DNA from: Alphaproteobacteria bacterium
Lineage (GTDB): Bacteria; Pseudomonadota; Alphaproteobacteria; TMED109
Assembly (NCBI GenBank): GCA_022824395.1
Contig: JAJDZX010000038.1
Span: forward strand, 1-50,648
Length of the DNA: 50,648 bases
Direction of reading: 5' to 3'
The translations under genes and the position numbers were made by a program. Of this stretch, positions 33,929-43,138 are shown one piece after another; the first letter of the stretch is position 1; each line of letters opens with the position of its first letter. Below the pieces are notes generated by a model. That model worked only from the letters and a program-made list of their open reading frames with translations, searched no databases and was not told the origin of the DNA.

Positions 33929-34954
33929 ATGAACCGTCGTCGGGCCGTCCTTGTCCTCGCCCTTCTCGCCGTCGCAGGCTGCACGGGGGGCGGCGGCAGT
34001 GACCTGCTGACAACCACTGCAACGGACCCCGCGTCGGGGCTGCCAACACTTCCGGGCCGCCCGACGATCGGGGACAGCGGGTCGTCGCGCCCGTCTTTGC
34101 CACCTCGACCAGGCCTTCCCGTGCGGCCTCCGGGCCAGGCGTGCTTTCCGACGGCCGCATTCGGCTGTCTCACGCCGCACGAGTACCGGCGTCAGCAGTC
34201 CAGCATCGCGCGTGAGCACGAGAACCAGGCGGACTTCGGCCGGCAGTGGGGACTGGGCGCCATCAACGCCGCCGACGCGTACGCGCACCTAAAACTGGCC
34301 AGGGGGCACGCGGCTCTTCCCGGCGCGGGCGTGACGGTCGGGCTCGTGGACAGCGGCATCGATCTCGAGCACCCGCTGTTCACGGGCAACATCAGTGAGG
34401 AATTCCTCCTTTCGGCAGAGGACGAGACCGGCGACGAAGATTCCCACAGCACTGCGGTGGCGAGTGTCATTGCCGCCGACCCTCTGGGACTCGCGCCAAC
34501 CGAGCGTCATCTCGGGTTCCGGGGTGTGGCACTCGGCACCAGCATCCGCATGTTCGCGATCCCCGTGGTGAGCGATGCTCGACCGCGCTACGAACCGATC
34601 TCGTTGTCCGATCTCACCCACCAGGGCACGGCCATGGGGTCGGTGATCGTGCACGCCCTGTCCCGCAACGTCGACATCCTGAGCGCGAGCGTCGGCTTTC
34701 ATGGGATCATCGACAGCTACACGGAGCAGAACCTCCGCGCGATGTTCGCCGGCACCATCGCCGCGATGGCGCAGGCCGGGGTGGCCGAAAAGAAGATTCT
34801 GGTCATGGCAGGTGGAAACGCGCACGGTGCGGAGTGCGTTTTGGGCACGGACTATTGCGTGGGCGGCACCGCGGCACCGTGCGCGATCGACGCCGTGTCG
34901 GTCGAGGTGTTTCCGGTACTGCCGGTTCGGATCGCCGAACTTCGCCTTAGGTGA
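33929..34954 (+). pseudogene. S8 (subtilisin-like) lipoprotein protease, truncated before the catalytic serine
   Basis: The N-terminus has a lipoprotein signal (VLVLALLAVAGC, lipobox AVAGC). The catalytic Asp is in GLVDSGIDLEHPLF and the His in DEDSHSTAVASVIA. Sequence remains family-like as far as LPVRIAELR and then ends at a stop. In autotransporter-type S8 proteases this point is followed by GHS-A and, further on, the GTS-AP serine motif and a beta barrel; all are absent here. The end is immediately followed by the regulatory region of the next operon, so a rearrangement probably removed the 3' part. Confidence 0.8.
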
Positions 34955-35009
34955 CTACCTGCGTTTCGAATGGTTGAGCAATCTTGTAACCGGTAATATA
35001 CTGGCAAAG

Positions 35010-35045
35010 ATGACCGGAAAGTTATTGGGCCCTTTTACCGGTCAT
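35010..35045. promoter_or_regulatory. Inverted repeat upstream of the nucleotidyltransferase module
   Basis: ATGACCGG (35010-35017) and CCGGTCAT (35038-35045) are perfect complements separated by 20 nt. A third similar half (AACCGGTAA, about 34988-34996) lies upstream. The site is 44 bp before the first start of the two-gene module, a normal position for an operator bound by the upstream antitoxin-like protein. Confidence 0.55.
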
Positions 35046-35088
35046 ATGCGTGAAAATGTTTCCGGTAGCAAAACCCGAGGTTACCTTG

Positions 35089-35439
35089 ATGGCACCTGCG
35101 AAACCATCCGCGAACGAACGGGTCTATCAGTCCCGTGAACGTCGGCGGCGAGCCGGGCTTAAGCGCGTGGAAGTCTTCGTTCCCGTCGATCAGGTCGACA
35201 AGCTGAAAGCCTACGCAGCCCAGTTGCGTGAAGGCTCGGAGTCGGAGGCAGTCAAGGAGGCGCGGAAGCTGATCGCAAAGGCGTACAAGAAGTACCGAGC
35301 GAAATGCCTTGACAACATTGACATTGATCCCGAAAAGGCCGGGCTTGCGGATGCCGCTGTGATCGCCGCTGCGCTGACGCATCGGGGAAACTCGGAGGCC
35401 TACAGCCTTGGGCGAAAGCTCATCAAACTGGCGCAGTAA
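35089..35439 (+). CDS. Probable antitoxin/DNA-binding partner of the nucleotidyltransferase
   Basis: A 116-residue basic protein from ATG 35089, with GAGG 8 nt upstream; the alternative ATG 35050 lies within the operator region. Residues 12-60 fit a ribbon-helix-helix pattern: RVEVFVPVDQVDKLKAYAAQL, then ESEAVKEARKLIAK. The C-terminus is helical. Its TAA overlaps the next ATG (TAATG at 35437-35441). By analogy with AbiE-type modules it should autoregulate the operon and counter the downstream protein. Confidence 0.6.
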   Translation: MAPAKPSANERVYQSRERRRRAGLKRVEVFVPVDQVDKLKAYAAQLREGSESEAVKEARKLIAKAYKKYRAKCLDNIDIDPEKAGLADAAVIAAALTHRGNSEAYSLGRKLIKLAQ

Positions 35440-36242
35440 TGCCCCTCACCGGAATTCAGCAATCCGCTGTGGAGATCCTTCGGCTTCACCGTTCGGAACG
35501 CAGCTACGTCGCTGGCGGCGCTGCCCTGAACCGTGACTGGCCGAGACTGTCGGACGACATGGATGTCTTCATGGACGAAAGGAACAGTCTTCCCCGATCC
35601 GTCGAGCCGGAGCTCGAGTCCTTGCGGAACGCGGGCTATTCCGTTGAACTCACGAGTGATCACGACCTTGTCGTTGAGGCAGTCATCAGAAAGGGTGGCG
35701 AGGAGACGCGGGTTCAGTGGTTCAACGACGAGGAGACGTCCCGACGTTTCTTCCCGGCCCAGGACGATCCTCAATTCGGATTCCGGCTGCACGATGCTGA
35801 CCTGGCGGTGAACAAGGTTCTTTGCGCGGCACGCCGGAATTCGGCCGCACGAGATGCGGTTGACCTCGTCAACATTGTGGAACGCTACGCGCCGCTGGGG
35901 CCGCTCGTATGGGCGGTGAGCGGCAAGGCACCGGATATGGCGCCTCCAACCATATTGCGCGCAATCCGTGCCAACGCATTCGGATACGCCGAGGAAGAGG
36001 TTGGCGCCGTGCGCATGGAAGACGGCGCCAGGATGGAATGGCGGCGTCTACGACAAGTCCTGGACCAAGCGTTGGAAATTGCCTCGGATTACTGCGCTCG
36101 CACTGCCCCCGCGGAACACGCCGGCCGCCTGTTCGTCGACGCGGGTACCCGGCCCGTCGAGGCCGATGAGGTCGCGATCGGCGAAGGCGCGGCCACCATC
36201 ATGGCTATTCGGGATTTTGCCGGTATTCCGGTGTTCAGGTGA
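35439..36242 (+). CDS. AbiEii-like nucleotidyltransferase (toxin-type)
   Basis: A 267-residue protein. The N-terminal motif SYVAGGAALNRDWPRLSDDMDVFMD (about 22-46) carries the GG-x-x-LN and SDD-x-D elements of the AbiEii/COG-type nucleotidyltransferase fold, so the metal-binding aspartates are present. HDADLAVNKVLCAARRN and ARDAVDLVNI (about 118-145) match the conserved K-R-D patch that follows. AbiEii proteins transfer nucleotides to RNA and halt growth or phage replication; that is family knowledge. It is coupled to the upstream gene by a TAATG overlap and followed by a hairpin. Confidence 0.75.
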   Translation: MPLTGIQQSAVEILRLHRSERSYVAGGAALNRDWPRLSDDMDVFMDERNSLPRSVEPELESLRNAGYSVELTSDHDLVVEAVIRKGGEETRVQWFNDEETSRRFFPAQDDPQFGFRLHDADLAVNKVLCAARRNSAARDAVDLVNIVERYAPLGPLVWAVSGKAPDMAPPTILRAIRANAFGYAEEEVGAVRMEDGARMEWRRLRQVLDQALEIASDYCARTAPAEHAGRLFVDAGTRPVEADEVAIGEGAATIMAIRDFAGIPVFR

Positions 36243-36248
36243 AACAAG

Positions 36249-36277
36249 GCGTTCCGCCCTGAACAGTTACGGAACGC
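36249..36277. terminator. Hairpin after the nucleotidyltransferase gene
   Basis: GCGTTCCG (36249-36256) and CGGAACGC (36270-36277) form a perfect 8-bp stem with a 13-nt loop, starting 6 bp after the stop at 36242. There is no T-run. It may end transcription weakly or stabilise the mRNA. The rest of the gap to 36562 shows no gene. Confidence 0.45.
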
Positions 36278-36562
36278 GAGATCCGCTCCTGCCTAGCGTA
36301 TGCGCCAAATGCCATCGCCCGCGAAGAAACTCGGCCCCGGAGTTCGCATAGTCTTTACGACGGGCCTTCCGCAATGCGGTTTCCGCCGGCTGCCAGGTCG
36401 CAGATCGGTGAAGCCGCGGCAGAACTGGTCGAGCGTCGAGGCGACGATCTTGTCGGCAGGTTCGTGGTCATACAAACCGGCAACATGCGTATCGGTCCCA
36501 GGCTCCACTAGTGACTCCGGCCGCCGCGTTGCCGGGCGCCGTGCTGCAGGTGCCTGGCTGCC

Positions 36563-36874
36563 TCAGGGATCCTGCCGTCGGAATGGAACAAGTTCGAGGT
36601 CGCCGTGCCGACTGCGGGCCCAGGCGATGTCGTAGCTGGTTTGCATCCGCAACAGCGTATCCATCGACACGCCGAACACCTTCTCGATCCGAAGCGCCAT
36701 TTCCGGCGAAAGACCGGCGCGCTCGTTCAGCAGCGCGGACAGCGCCGGGCGCGTGACACCGAGCGCCCGCGCCGCCGCCGTTATCGAAAGGCCAAGCGGC
36801 TCGATGATTTCGCCTTTCACGAACCCGCCCGGATGGGCCGGATTCTTCATCCGGATGCTTCGTGTCACGCTCAT
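36563..36874 (-). CDS. higA: HigA-type antitoxin
   Basis: A 103-residue helix-turn-helix protein of the Xre/HigA type. Typical segments are [54 protein letters not shown] read in order from residue 12; the recognition helix is in [14 protein letters not shown] 36874 is supported by CAGGAG 6 nt upstream. HigA binds its promoter and neutralises HigB. Here the upstream higB is broken, but its frame runs into higA without a stop, so a fusion could form if translation started inside higB (for example at ATG 37054). Confidence 0.9.
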   Translation of the reverse strand: MSVTRSIRMKNPAHPGGFVKGEIIEPLGLSITAAARALGVTRPALSALLNERAGLSPEMALRIEKVFGVSMDTLLRMQTSYDIAWARSRHGDLELVPFRRQDP

Positions 36875-36886
36875 TGTCGACTCCTG

Positions 36887-37174
36887 GTGGTAGTCCTCGT
36901 AGTTCAATTCGACGATTTCGTCCCCCGCCTTGTCGATCCAGAATGTGATCCGCCAGTTCCTCGTGACCGACAGGCTCCAGGTATCTCTGCGGGCGCCCGC
37001 AAGCCGGTGCGCCTTCCAGCCCGGGACTGTCAGCAGCTCTTCCTCGCGCTCCATATCTTGGAGGAAGGACAGAATGCGCCTCAGCTTCGGTACGACGGCG
37101 GCTTGGAGCCCGTCAGCGTTGTCATACTGGATGAGCCGGCGAAGCCCTTAGTTCCGTACGTTCCGAATCTTCAT
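36887..37174 (-). pseudogene. higB: HigB toxin with premature TAA
   Basis: From ATG 37174 the frame reads MKIRNVRN, then TAA at codon 9 (37148-37150), then continues [29 protein letters not shown] and a well-conserved body with [15 protein letters not shown] and VELNYEDYH. Intact relatives read MKIRNVRHKGLRRL, so TAA replaces a sense codon. A second oddity is the missing normal stop after EDYH: the frame runs straight into higA. Internal ATG 37054 could start a shortened toxin of 56 residues fused to HigA; whether it is made is unknown. Confidence 0.8.
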
Positions 37175-37917
37175 GGCAAAGTCTACCGGTGTTGGTCGTC
37201 AAGCGTCAAGCCACGCATTACGGGTCGCCGTGCGCCCGAGGTGCCATTCATAGCCCTGGGTCGAAATTGATTCGCTCCGGCTGTAGCGCAATGTCCGGTT
37301 CGGCATCTCCAACCCCCTTCGGAGTTTCCGGACTCTGATTGCTGCTGCTGGTCCGGAGGCCCGGCTGCGTTCGCGCGCGGGTTTCTACGGCGAAGCGCCT
37401 TCACCCGCACAGTGCCGGTCCCGTTGAGCGGGCAGACTGGTGTTTCAGCCATGCATGGGAGGGGCATTCGACCTCGGCGCCCGGCCCGGTCGTCCGTCGT
37501 CGATGCGCACGACTTTTGGATGAACCCGTTGCCGGAAACCAGCACTCTGGGTCACGAAGCCGGACACGCTCCAAGGAGAGAGGGGCTGCGGCCAGGCTCG
37601 CCCGCGCCGCCACTGCCATACCCTACTGGCGCGCACCCTGTCCCACGATCTCCTTCAACTGATTCAATGCCCGCTGGTACGCCTGGCCGGGTCTGCGTCG
37701 ACGGCTCCCCGTCGCGCCCGCGCGCAGCGTGGGATCGAACGGCACGAACACGTCCGGGCGCCGTTCGGCGAGCGCGTAGCGGACGTTCGCAGGCGACAGC
37801 GCGTAGCGCGGCATCCTGGGCAGGCACTCGACCAGCGTCGCACGGCGGTAGGCACCCGGCCAGGCGAAGCGGCGAACGGCGGCGCTGATGCTCGAGAGAG
37901 TTGGTTCGTAGAGCAGT
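37175..37917. other. 743-bp region without a confident gene
   Basis: A minus-strand frame at 37623-37982 (119 codons) contains PRYALSPANVRYALAERRPDVFVPFDP, which looks more protein-like than its surroundings, but it overlaps the end of the SUMF1-domain gene and I recognise no family. It may be a gene remnant. Nothing was recognised in 37175-37622. Confidence 0.35.
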
Positions 37918-38823
37918 CTACATTGCCCGAGCCACTCTGAACCCCGTGTAGTCGTTCCGGAACGTGGTTTGTTCACCGCCACGGTGGGCCGCCCGCAGGT
38001 ACGTGGGCGTACTGGCCCATGAAGCGCCCCGCATCACCCTGGTCATGCAGTCGCCCTCTTCCCAAGCGTCACTGCTTGTTGGCGCCTGCTCGTAGCTCCA
38101 GTTGAAGCAATCCTGCACCCACTCCCAGGCGTTTCCCAGCATGTCATTGAGCCCGAAGGCGTTGGCTCGGAACAGCCCGACGAGGGCGGTCTTCGCATGG
38201 CCGTCATCACAGCCCGTGCTCCAGGGGAACCCGCTGGCCGCGTCGGCTCCATTGGCGTAATGACACTGGATACTGACGTCCTTACCCCAGTACCAAGGCG
38301 TGCTGGTCCCGGCCCACGCGGCATATTCCCACTCGGTGGCACTTGGCAGCCGGTAATCGATACCGGTCCGTTGGGTCAGCCACTCGACATAAGCAGATGC
38401 GTCGTCCCAACTGATGCAGACTGCGGGGTGACGCGGAGTTTGCGAAAAGCCGGGGTTTTGCCAATCCAGCCCGTCGTGCTGCTCCCAGCCGTGTCCTTCG
38501 TTCACCACGCATGAGTTCCCGCCCAGATAGCTCGCCGCACGGACGAATCTCGCGTATTCGCCGCGCGTGATTTCGTAGACGCTCAGTGCGAAGGGCTCCG
38601 GGATCGCGATTTCGCGCACCGGACCTTCCCGCTCATACCGCCCCGCCTCCGCTTCGGGCGATCCCATGGTGAAGGTGCCGGCCGGCACGATGACCATTTC
38701 AGGACAGCCCTCTCAGTCCCGCGATCGCTCTCCGAGCTCGCGGTCAGCGTCCTGCGCGAGAGCCGGAGCGGCCAGCACGATCGTCGCTGCGATGGCCGCG
38801 CTCTTGAAAGTGTTGCGAACCAT
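37918..38823 (-). pseudogene. SUMF1/FGE-fold exported protein with in-frame TGA at a cysteine position
   Basis: From ATG 38823 a 36-codon segment encodes a signal peptide (FKSAAIAATIVLAAPALAQ) and then TGA at 38713-38715. The same frame continues EGCPEMVIVPAGTFTMGSP and a full SUMF1 domain, with SVYEITRGEYARFV, YRLPSATEWEYAAWAG, LNDMLGNAWEWVQDC and GFRVARAM. Relatives commonly read RDC-x-x-CPEMV, so TGA takes the place of the first Cys. This is either a nonsense mutation or, less likely, a selenocysteine codon in a UxxC motif. The Cys pair that true formylglycine-generating enzymes need near the C-terminus is absent, so it is not a standard sulfatase activator. Confidence 0.7.
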
Positions 38824-39084
38824 GTTTCTTTCTTGCAGTTAGGTTACCCAGTCCTCGGTTCGGGAAACGCCCCAGGTGGAACACAAACATATCAGTGCGC
38901 GTCTGTGCGCATCCTCGGGTTGCCCGGTCGCCCACCGGACCAAAGGTGATTGGGGGTGCGCCGGGAGAAGCGGCCCGATCGAGGGGGCCGAGAGAAAAGA
39001 TCGCGGTAGTGGCCAAATCCGGACCGGGCAGAGAAAGCCTGCACAGCCGTGCCGAGGAGCAATGCAGATCGGGGCAGGGGCGGC

Positions 39085-41502
39085 TCAGGTATCCCGCATT
39101 CGCGTGCCGGTCGGATCGTACAGGGGACGGAGCGAGGCGTCCGCAGGGACGATGGCGCCGGCAACATTGATGGCAAAGTCCGTGGCATCAAGCATCTCTG
39201 TGGGGACGTAGCCCAATCCCACTGCACCGCCCAGCACGTGCCCGTAATTTCCGGAGGTGAGCGTGCCCACCGTCCGGCCATCCGCGATGATCGGCTCGTG
39301 GCCGAACAGCAGGGGCTCGAGATCCTGCAGCCGGAACTGCATCAGTCTCCGGGCGGGGCCGGCATCCCGGGTGCGGAGATAGGCGTCGCGCCCGAGGAAA
39401 TCCTTCGCGTCGGGTTTCACCGCAAACCCGAGGCCGGCCTCGAGGGGAGTGTCGGAAGGGGCAATGTCGTGACCCCAGTGACGGTAGGCCTTCTCGATGC
39501 GCAGGCTGTCGAGCGCGTGCATGCCCGCCGGCGTCGCGCCACCCTCCCGCAGCGCCGCGAACACCCGCTCGGCTTCATCCCATGGCACGTAGAGTTCCCA
39601 GCCGAGCTCGCCCACATAGCTGATCCGCGATGCGCGGAGCGGAACACCGGCCAGCTCGATCTTTCGCGAGGAAGCGAAGGGGAACGCGGGGCTGAAGAGG
39701 TCGGCCGATGTCAGCGGCTGCAGGAGCGCGCGCGACTCGGGCCCCATCACGGCGAACACCGCCCAGGCTTCGGTCGCGTCGGTGATCTCCACGCGCCGGT
39801 CGCGCGCCTCCATGCGCAGCCGGGCAAGGTCGCGTGCCGCGGCGGCGGCCCCGGTCACGACCAGGTACCGCGTGTCGGTGAAGCGGGTCACCGTCAGGTC
39901 CGCTTCGATCCCGGCCGAGGCATTCAGCCATTGCGTGTAGACCACACTCCCCGGCGGACCGCCCACGTCGTTCGCGGAAACCCATTGCAGCAGCGCCTCG
40001 GCATCCGGGCCTTCCACCAGGAACTTGCCGAAGGACGTGAGGTCGAAGACGCCGGTGGCCTCGCGGACGCGACGGTGCTCGGCGGCGCTCGCGCCGAACC
40101 AGTTCTGGCGGCCGTAGCTATAGACGTAGGTCGGTTTGTCGCCAGGCTGTGCGAACCAGTTGGCGCGCTCCCAGCCGGCGACCTCGCCGAAACATGCGCC
40201 GGCCTGCGCCAGCACCTCGTGCACCGGAGACTTCCGCTGGCCACGCGCGGTCTCGAACTGGCGGTAGGGCCAGTGCATGGCATAGAGCAGACCGAGCGCC
40301 TCGCTCACTCGGGTCTTGAGGTAGGACCTGGTGTTCTGAAACGGCTGCATCCGGCGCGGATCGAAGGCCGAGAGGTCACAGGGAGGCACGCCTTCCTCGA
40401 TCCACTCCGCGAGTCGATGCCCGACGCCCCCTGCCGCCTGGATTCCGATCGAATTGAAGCCGGCGGCGGTCCAGAAGCCCTCGACGTTGCCGGCGGGGCC
40501 CAGATGAAACGCCTGATCGGGCGTGAAGCTCTCCGGCCCGTTGAAGAACGTACGGATGCCGATGTCGTGGAGTGCCGGAACCCGGTGCAGCGCCGCCTCC
40601 AGCATCGGCTCGAAATGGTCCCAGTCATCGGGAAGCTGGTCGAAGCAGAAATCCTCCGGAATGCCGTCCATGCCCCAGGGTTTGGCAACCGGTTCGAAGG
40701 CCCCGATCAGCAGCTTGCCGGCGTCCTCCTTGAAATAGATGGATCCGTCCTGGTCACGCATGACCGGGAGACCGGGCTCGATCTCCGGCATCGGCTCCGT
40801 CACGACATAGAAGTGTTCGGCCGCGTGCAGCGGCACGGCGGTACCGGCCATGAGCCCGACCTCGCGCGCCCACATGCCCGCGCAGTTGGCGACGCAGTCG
40901 GTCGCGATCGTGCCGGCCTCCGTCTCGACGCCGGTGACGCGGCCGTCCGCCGTGCGAATCCCGGTGACCGCCATGTTTTCCAGCAGCCGCGCACCGGCCA
41001 GTCGAGCGCCCTTCGCGAGGGCTGCAGCGGTGTCGGCAGGATTGGTTTGTCCATCGCCGGCAAAGAAACTGCCGCCGATCAGATCGTTCACATGGAGGAG
41101 CGGCCAGACGCGCTTGAGATCATCAGGCGTGCAGAGCTCCACTTCGGCCCCCAGGGCGCGCGCGCTTGCGGCCGCGCGTTGCAACTCCGCCCAGCGTTCC
41201 CCGTTGCTGGCGGTGTAGATCGAGCCGGTCTGACGGAAACCGGTCGCTTGACCGGTCTCGGCCTCCAATTCGGCGTAGAGGCGCGCCGAATCGGCCAGAA
41301 TCGAGGCGAGAGCCGGGTACGGAGCGGCGGAGCGCAAGAGGCCGGCCGCGTGCCAGGTGGTGCCGCAAGTGAACTGCCGCCGCTCCAGCAGCACCACGCC
41401 TTCACGCCCCAGGCGCGCCAGGTGGTAGGCCAGGCTTAGACCGATGATGCCGCCGCCAACGATGACGATGGATGCGTGGGAAGGCGGGGCGGGCATGGCC
41501 AT
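39085..41502 (-). CDS. FAD-dependent dimethylglycine/sarcosine dehydrogenase-like oxidoreductase
   Basis: An 805-residue two-part enzyme. The N-terminal half is a DAO-type FAD oxidoreductase: IVIVGGGIIGLSLAYHLARLG (dinucleotide-binding), CGTTWHAAGLL (the region that attaches FAD to His in dimethylglycine and sarcosine dehydrogenases) and FWTAAGFNSIGIQAAGGVG. The C-terminal half (from about residue 430) is a GcvT/aminomethyltransferase domain with folate-binding character: SYVGELGWELYVPWDEA, GLGFAVKPDAKDFLGRDA and GGAVGLGYV. It should remove methyl groups from a secondary or tertiary amine and pass them to tetrahydrofolate. The exact substrate is not evident. A short open frame lies 6 bp upstream on the same strand. 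Confidence 0.92.
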   Translation of the reverse strand: MAMPAPPSHASIVIVGGGIIGLSLAYHLARLGREGVVLLERRQFTCGTTWHAAGLLRSAAPYPALASILADSARLYAELEAETGQATGFRQTGSIYTASNGERWAELQRAAASARALGAEVELCTPDDLKRVWPLLHVNDLIGGSFFAGDGQTNPADTAAALAKGARLAGARLLENMAVTGIRTADGRVTGVETEAGTIATDCVANCAGMWAREVGLMAGTAVPLHAAEHFYVVTEPMPEIEPGLPVMRDQDGSIYFKEDAGKLLIGAFEPVAKPWGMDGIPEDFCFDQLPDDWDHFEPMLEAALHRVPALHDIGIRTFFNGPESFTPDQAFHLGPAGNVEGFWTAAGFNSIGIQAAGGVGHRLAEWIEEGVPPCDLSAFDPRRMQPFQNTRSYLKTRVSEALGLLYAMHWPYRQFETARGQRKSPVHEVLAQAGACFGEVAGWERANWFAQPGDKPTYVYSYGRQNWFGASAAEHRRVREATGVFDLTSFGKFLVEGPDAEALLQWVSANDVGGPPGSVVYTQWLNASAGIEADLTVTRFTDTRYLVVTGAAAAARDLARLRMEARDRRVEITDATEAWAVFAVMGPESRALLQPLTSADLFSPAFPFASSRKIELAGVPLRASRISYVGELGWELYVPWDEAERVFAALREGGATPAGMHALDSLRIEKAYRHWGHDIAPSDTPLEAGLGFAVKPDAKDFLGRDAYLRTRDAGPARRLMQFRLQDLEPLLFGHEPIIADGRTVGTLTSGNYGHVLGGAVGLGYVPTEMLDATDFAINVAGAIVPADASLRPLYDPTGTRMRDT

Positions 41503-41508
41503 CGGAGT

Positions 41509-41697
41509 CTAGGTTTGAACGTCTGCGACCGACAGGCCCGGCGGTCCAACCATTTCGGTCGATATCGCCTCCGTCGATGGGACGATGTCTGGCACTTTCG
41601 TCACGACACGGCGCACAATCTCAGATCTCAATTCGTTGGTCCCCTGTTCCGGAACACGGAGCAGTGCGAGCAGCGGGTCATCGTTCCCAGGGTGCAC
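41509..41697 (-). CDS. Possible small protein or C-terminal remnant upstream of the DMGDH-like gene
   Basis: A 62-codon frame with even composition (VPEQGTNELRSEIVRRVV, then TEAISTEMVGPPGLSVADV) ends 6 bp before the DMGDH-like start, as expected for an operon. I recognise no family and see no ribosome-binding site. It could be the end of a longer lost gene. Confidence 0.3.
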   Translation of the reverse strand: MHPGNDDPLLALLRVPEQGTNELRSEIVRRVVTKVPDIVPSTEAISTEMVGPPGLSVADVQT

Positions 41698-41850
41698 TGA
41701 ATGCCAGGGAGATCCCGCGAGATCAGGCGGGGCTTCGGGATGTCGAGAAACCGGTTACGCCAGCACGTTGCCGAGACGTCGTTTCATCGATTGCGGCGAT
41801 GGCGAGTGCCCCTTATGGTGGCCCCGACTCGGCCAGGAGCGGGACTGAAC

Positions 41851-42120
41851 ATGGACATTGCGGCCTTGAAGGAAAAGCTTGCTTCCGATGGATTCCAGGA
41901 GATCGGCGTCCTGGAATGGGAGGCAAACCGGTTCAACGAGACGCACAGCCATCCATACACGGCTCGCGCGTACGTCGTGTCCGGCACGCTGACGGTGGAT
42001 TGCGGCACCGAGGTAACGACTTGCGGAAAAGGCGAGGCGTTCACCCTTGAGCCCGACATCCCGCACACCGAACGTGCGGGTTCCGATGGCGTGAAATTCG
42101 TGTTCGGCATAAAGCGCTAG
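41851..42120 (+). CDS. Small cupin protein
   Basis: An 89-residue single-domain cupin. Motif 1 is NETHSHPYTARAYVVSGTLTVD with metal-type His residues and the Gly; motif 2 is GEAFTLEPDIPHTERAG with the final His. ATG 41851 is chosen because the conserved sequence begins there; AGGAG lies about 12 nt upstream. Small cupins bind metals or small ligands and some are dioxygenases or isomerases. Function is open. It is divergent from the DMGDH-like gene. Confidence 0.85.
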   Translation: MDIAALKEKLASDGFQEIGVLEWEANRFNETHSHPYTARAYVVSGTLTVDCGTEVTTCGKGEAFTLEPDIPHTERAGSDGVKFVFGIKR

Positions 42121-42509
42121 TCAGCGGCATTACCCGGCCGTCGGGTACCAGTCGGACGGCTGTCCGACTCCTGCTCCGGTTCGCGAAAGTGGGCGACCGC
42201 CTGACCGCCCGGGGCTTCGTCCAGCGCCCGCGCAAGGATCCAACCGCCGGGAGTTCGGGAATTGGCTGGGCGTGGGTGGCACCACCAATCTGCCGCCACT
42301 GACGGGATAGGTGGTTGCCGGGCTCATAAGTCTCTGCCGGGGAGGGCTCGGGGAGGTATTCGCACGGGTCAGCTGAACGACCCGGCGGTGGTCACGGGAT
42401 CCGGCCGGAGGTATCTGGACGCCACCCACCTGCTGGCCGTCGGTCGGTCGTCGTTGATGCTCCTGCGGGATGCTCCCGCCGCCCCCCGCGTGCCCGAAAG
42501 CCCCAGCGA
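42121..42509. other. Gap with no recognised gene
   Basis: GC-rich non-coding DNA between the cupin and the DUF2285-like gene. Nothing recognised. Confidence 0.4.
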
Positions 42510-42880
42510 CTACGATCCTCCCCCGACCGTGCCGCCACGCGGCGCGAGCGTGACGCCGACGGACTGCAGGACTTCGAGGAGCCCGCCCGTCCCCGCCCGT
42601 CCCCGCCCGGACGATCCCCGGCCGCGAGCAGCAGGTACCCGACCTTGCCCATCCACTTGGCCCGCGCCATGTGGCTCTTCACCGCCTTGCAGGCGCGGGC
42701 GGGCTCGGCGTCGGGGTCGATGCCGAGGATCCGCCGCGCGATCTCGTCCTTCGCCATGCCCTCGTTGGCGGCCTCGAGCAGGCGAACGTAGGTCTCGACG
42801 TGCCGGTCGTCGTATTCGGTCAGGCGCTCCGACCAGGGGGCCTCGTCAGTGACCGCGGGGGCGGGCTCGTAATCGGGCAT
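42510..42880 (-). pseudogene. DUF2285-like regulator, frameshifted at a 10-bp tandem repeat
   Basis: ATG 42880 opens a frame reading WSERLTEYDDRHVETYVRLL, ILGIDPDAEPARACKAVKSHMARAKW and VGYLLLAAGD, the pattern of DUF2285 DNA-binding proteins linked to mobile elements. After that the frame turns Arg/Ser-rich and stays open to 42392. In the next frame the sequence continues GLLEVLQSVGVTLAPRGG to a TAG at 42510-42512, a much better C-terminus. The switch falls at three near-copies of a 10-bp unit (42581-42610, unit CCCCGCCCGT). One more unit, or two fewer, would restore the frame. Confidence 0.6.
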
Positions 42881-43138
42881 GGCGTTCCCTGTGGCTCCGC
42901 GCGAAGCGTCCGGGGCCGCGGCGCTTCCACGGAATTCGGTCGGCGGAGAATACCCGGTGGCGCCGCGCCGGGTCCGTGCGCCTGTCGGCCCTGCACACTT
43001 GCCCCGCGGCCCTCGCCGGTGCCGCGCCACGCCGGCCACGCTGACAGCAACGACGCCGGGGACGGCTGACCAGCGGCGCCCGCCGCAGCGCAGCACGCCT
43101 GCAGGAACGAAAACCGCCGGCGCCCCTTTCCCGCGCCA

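Noticed and set aside
39049-41439. A 796-codon plus-strand frame
   Set aside because: It is the exact antisense of the DMGDH-like gene; such shadows are common in GC-rich DNA.
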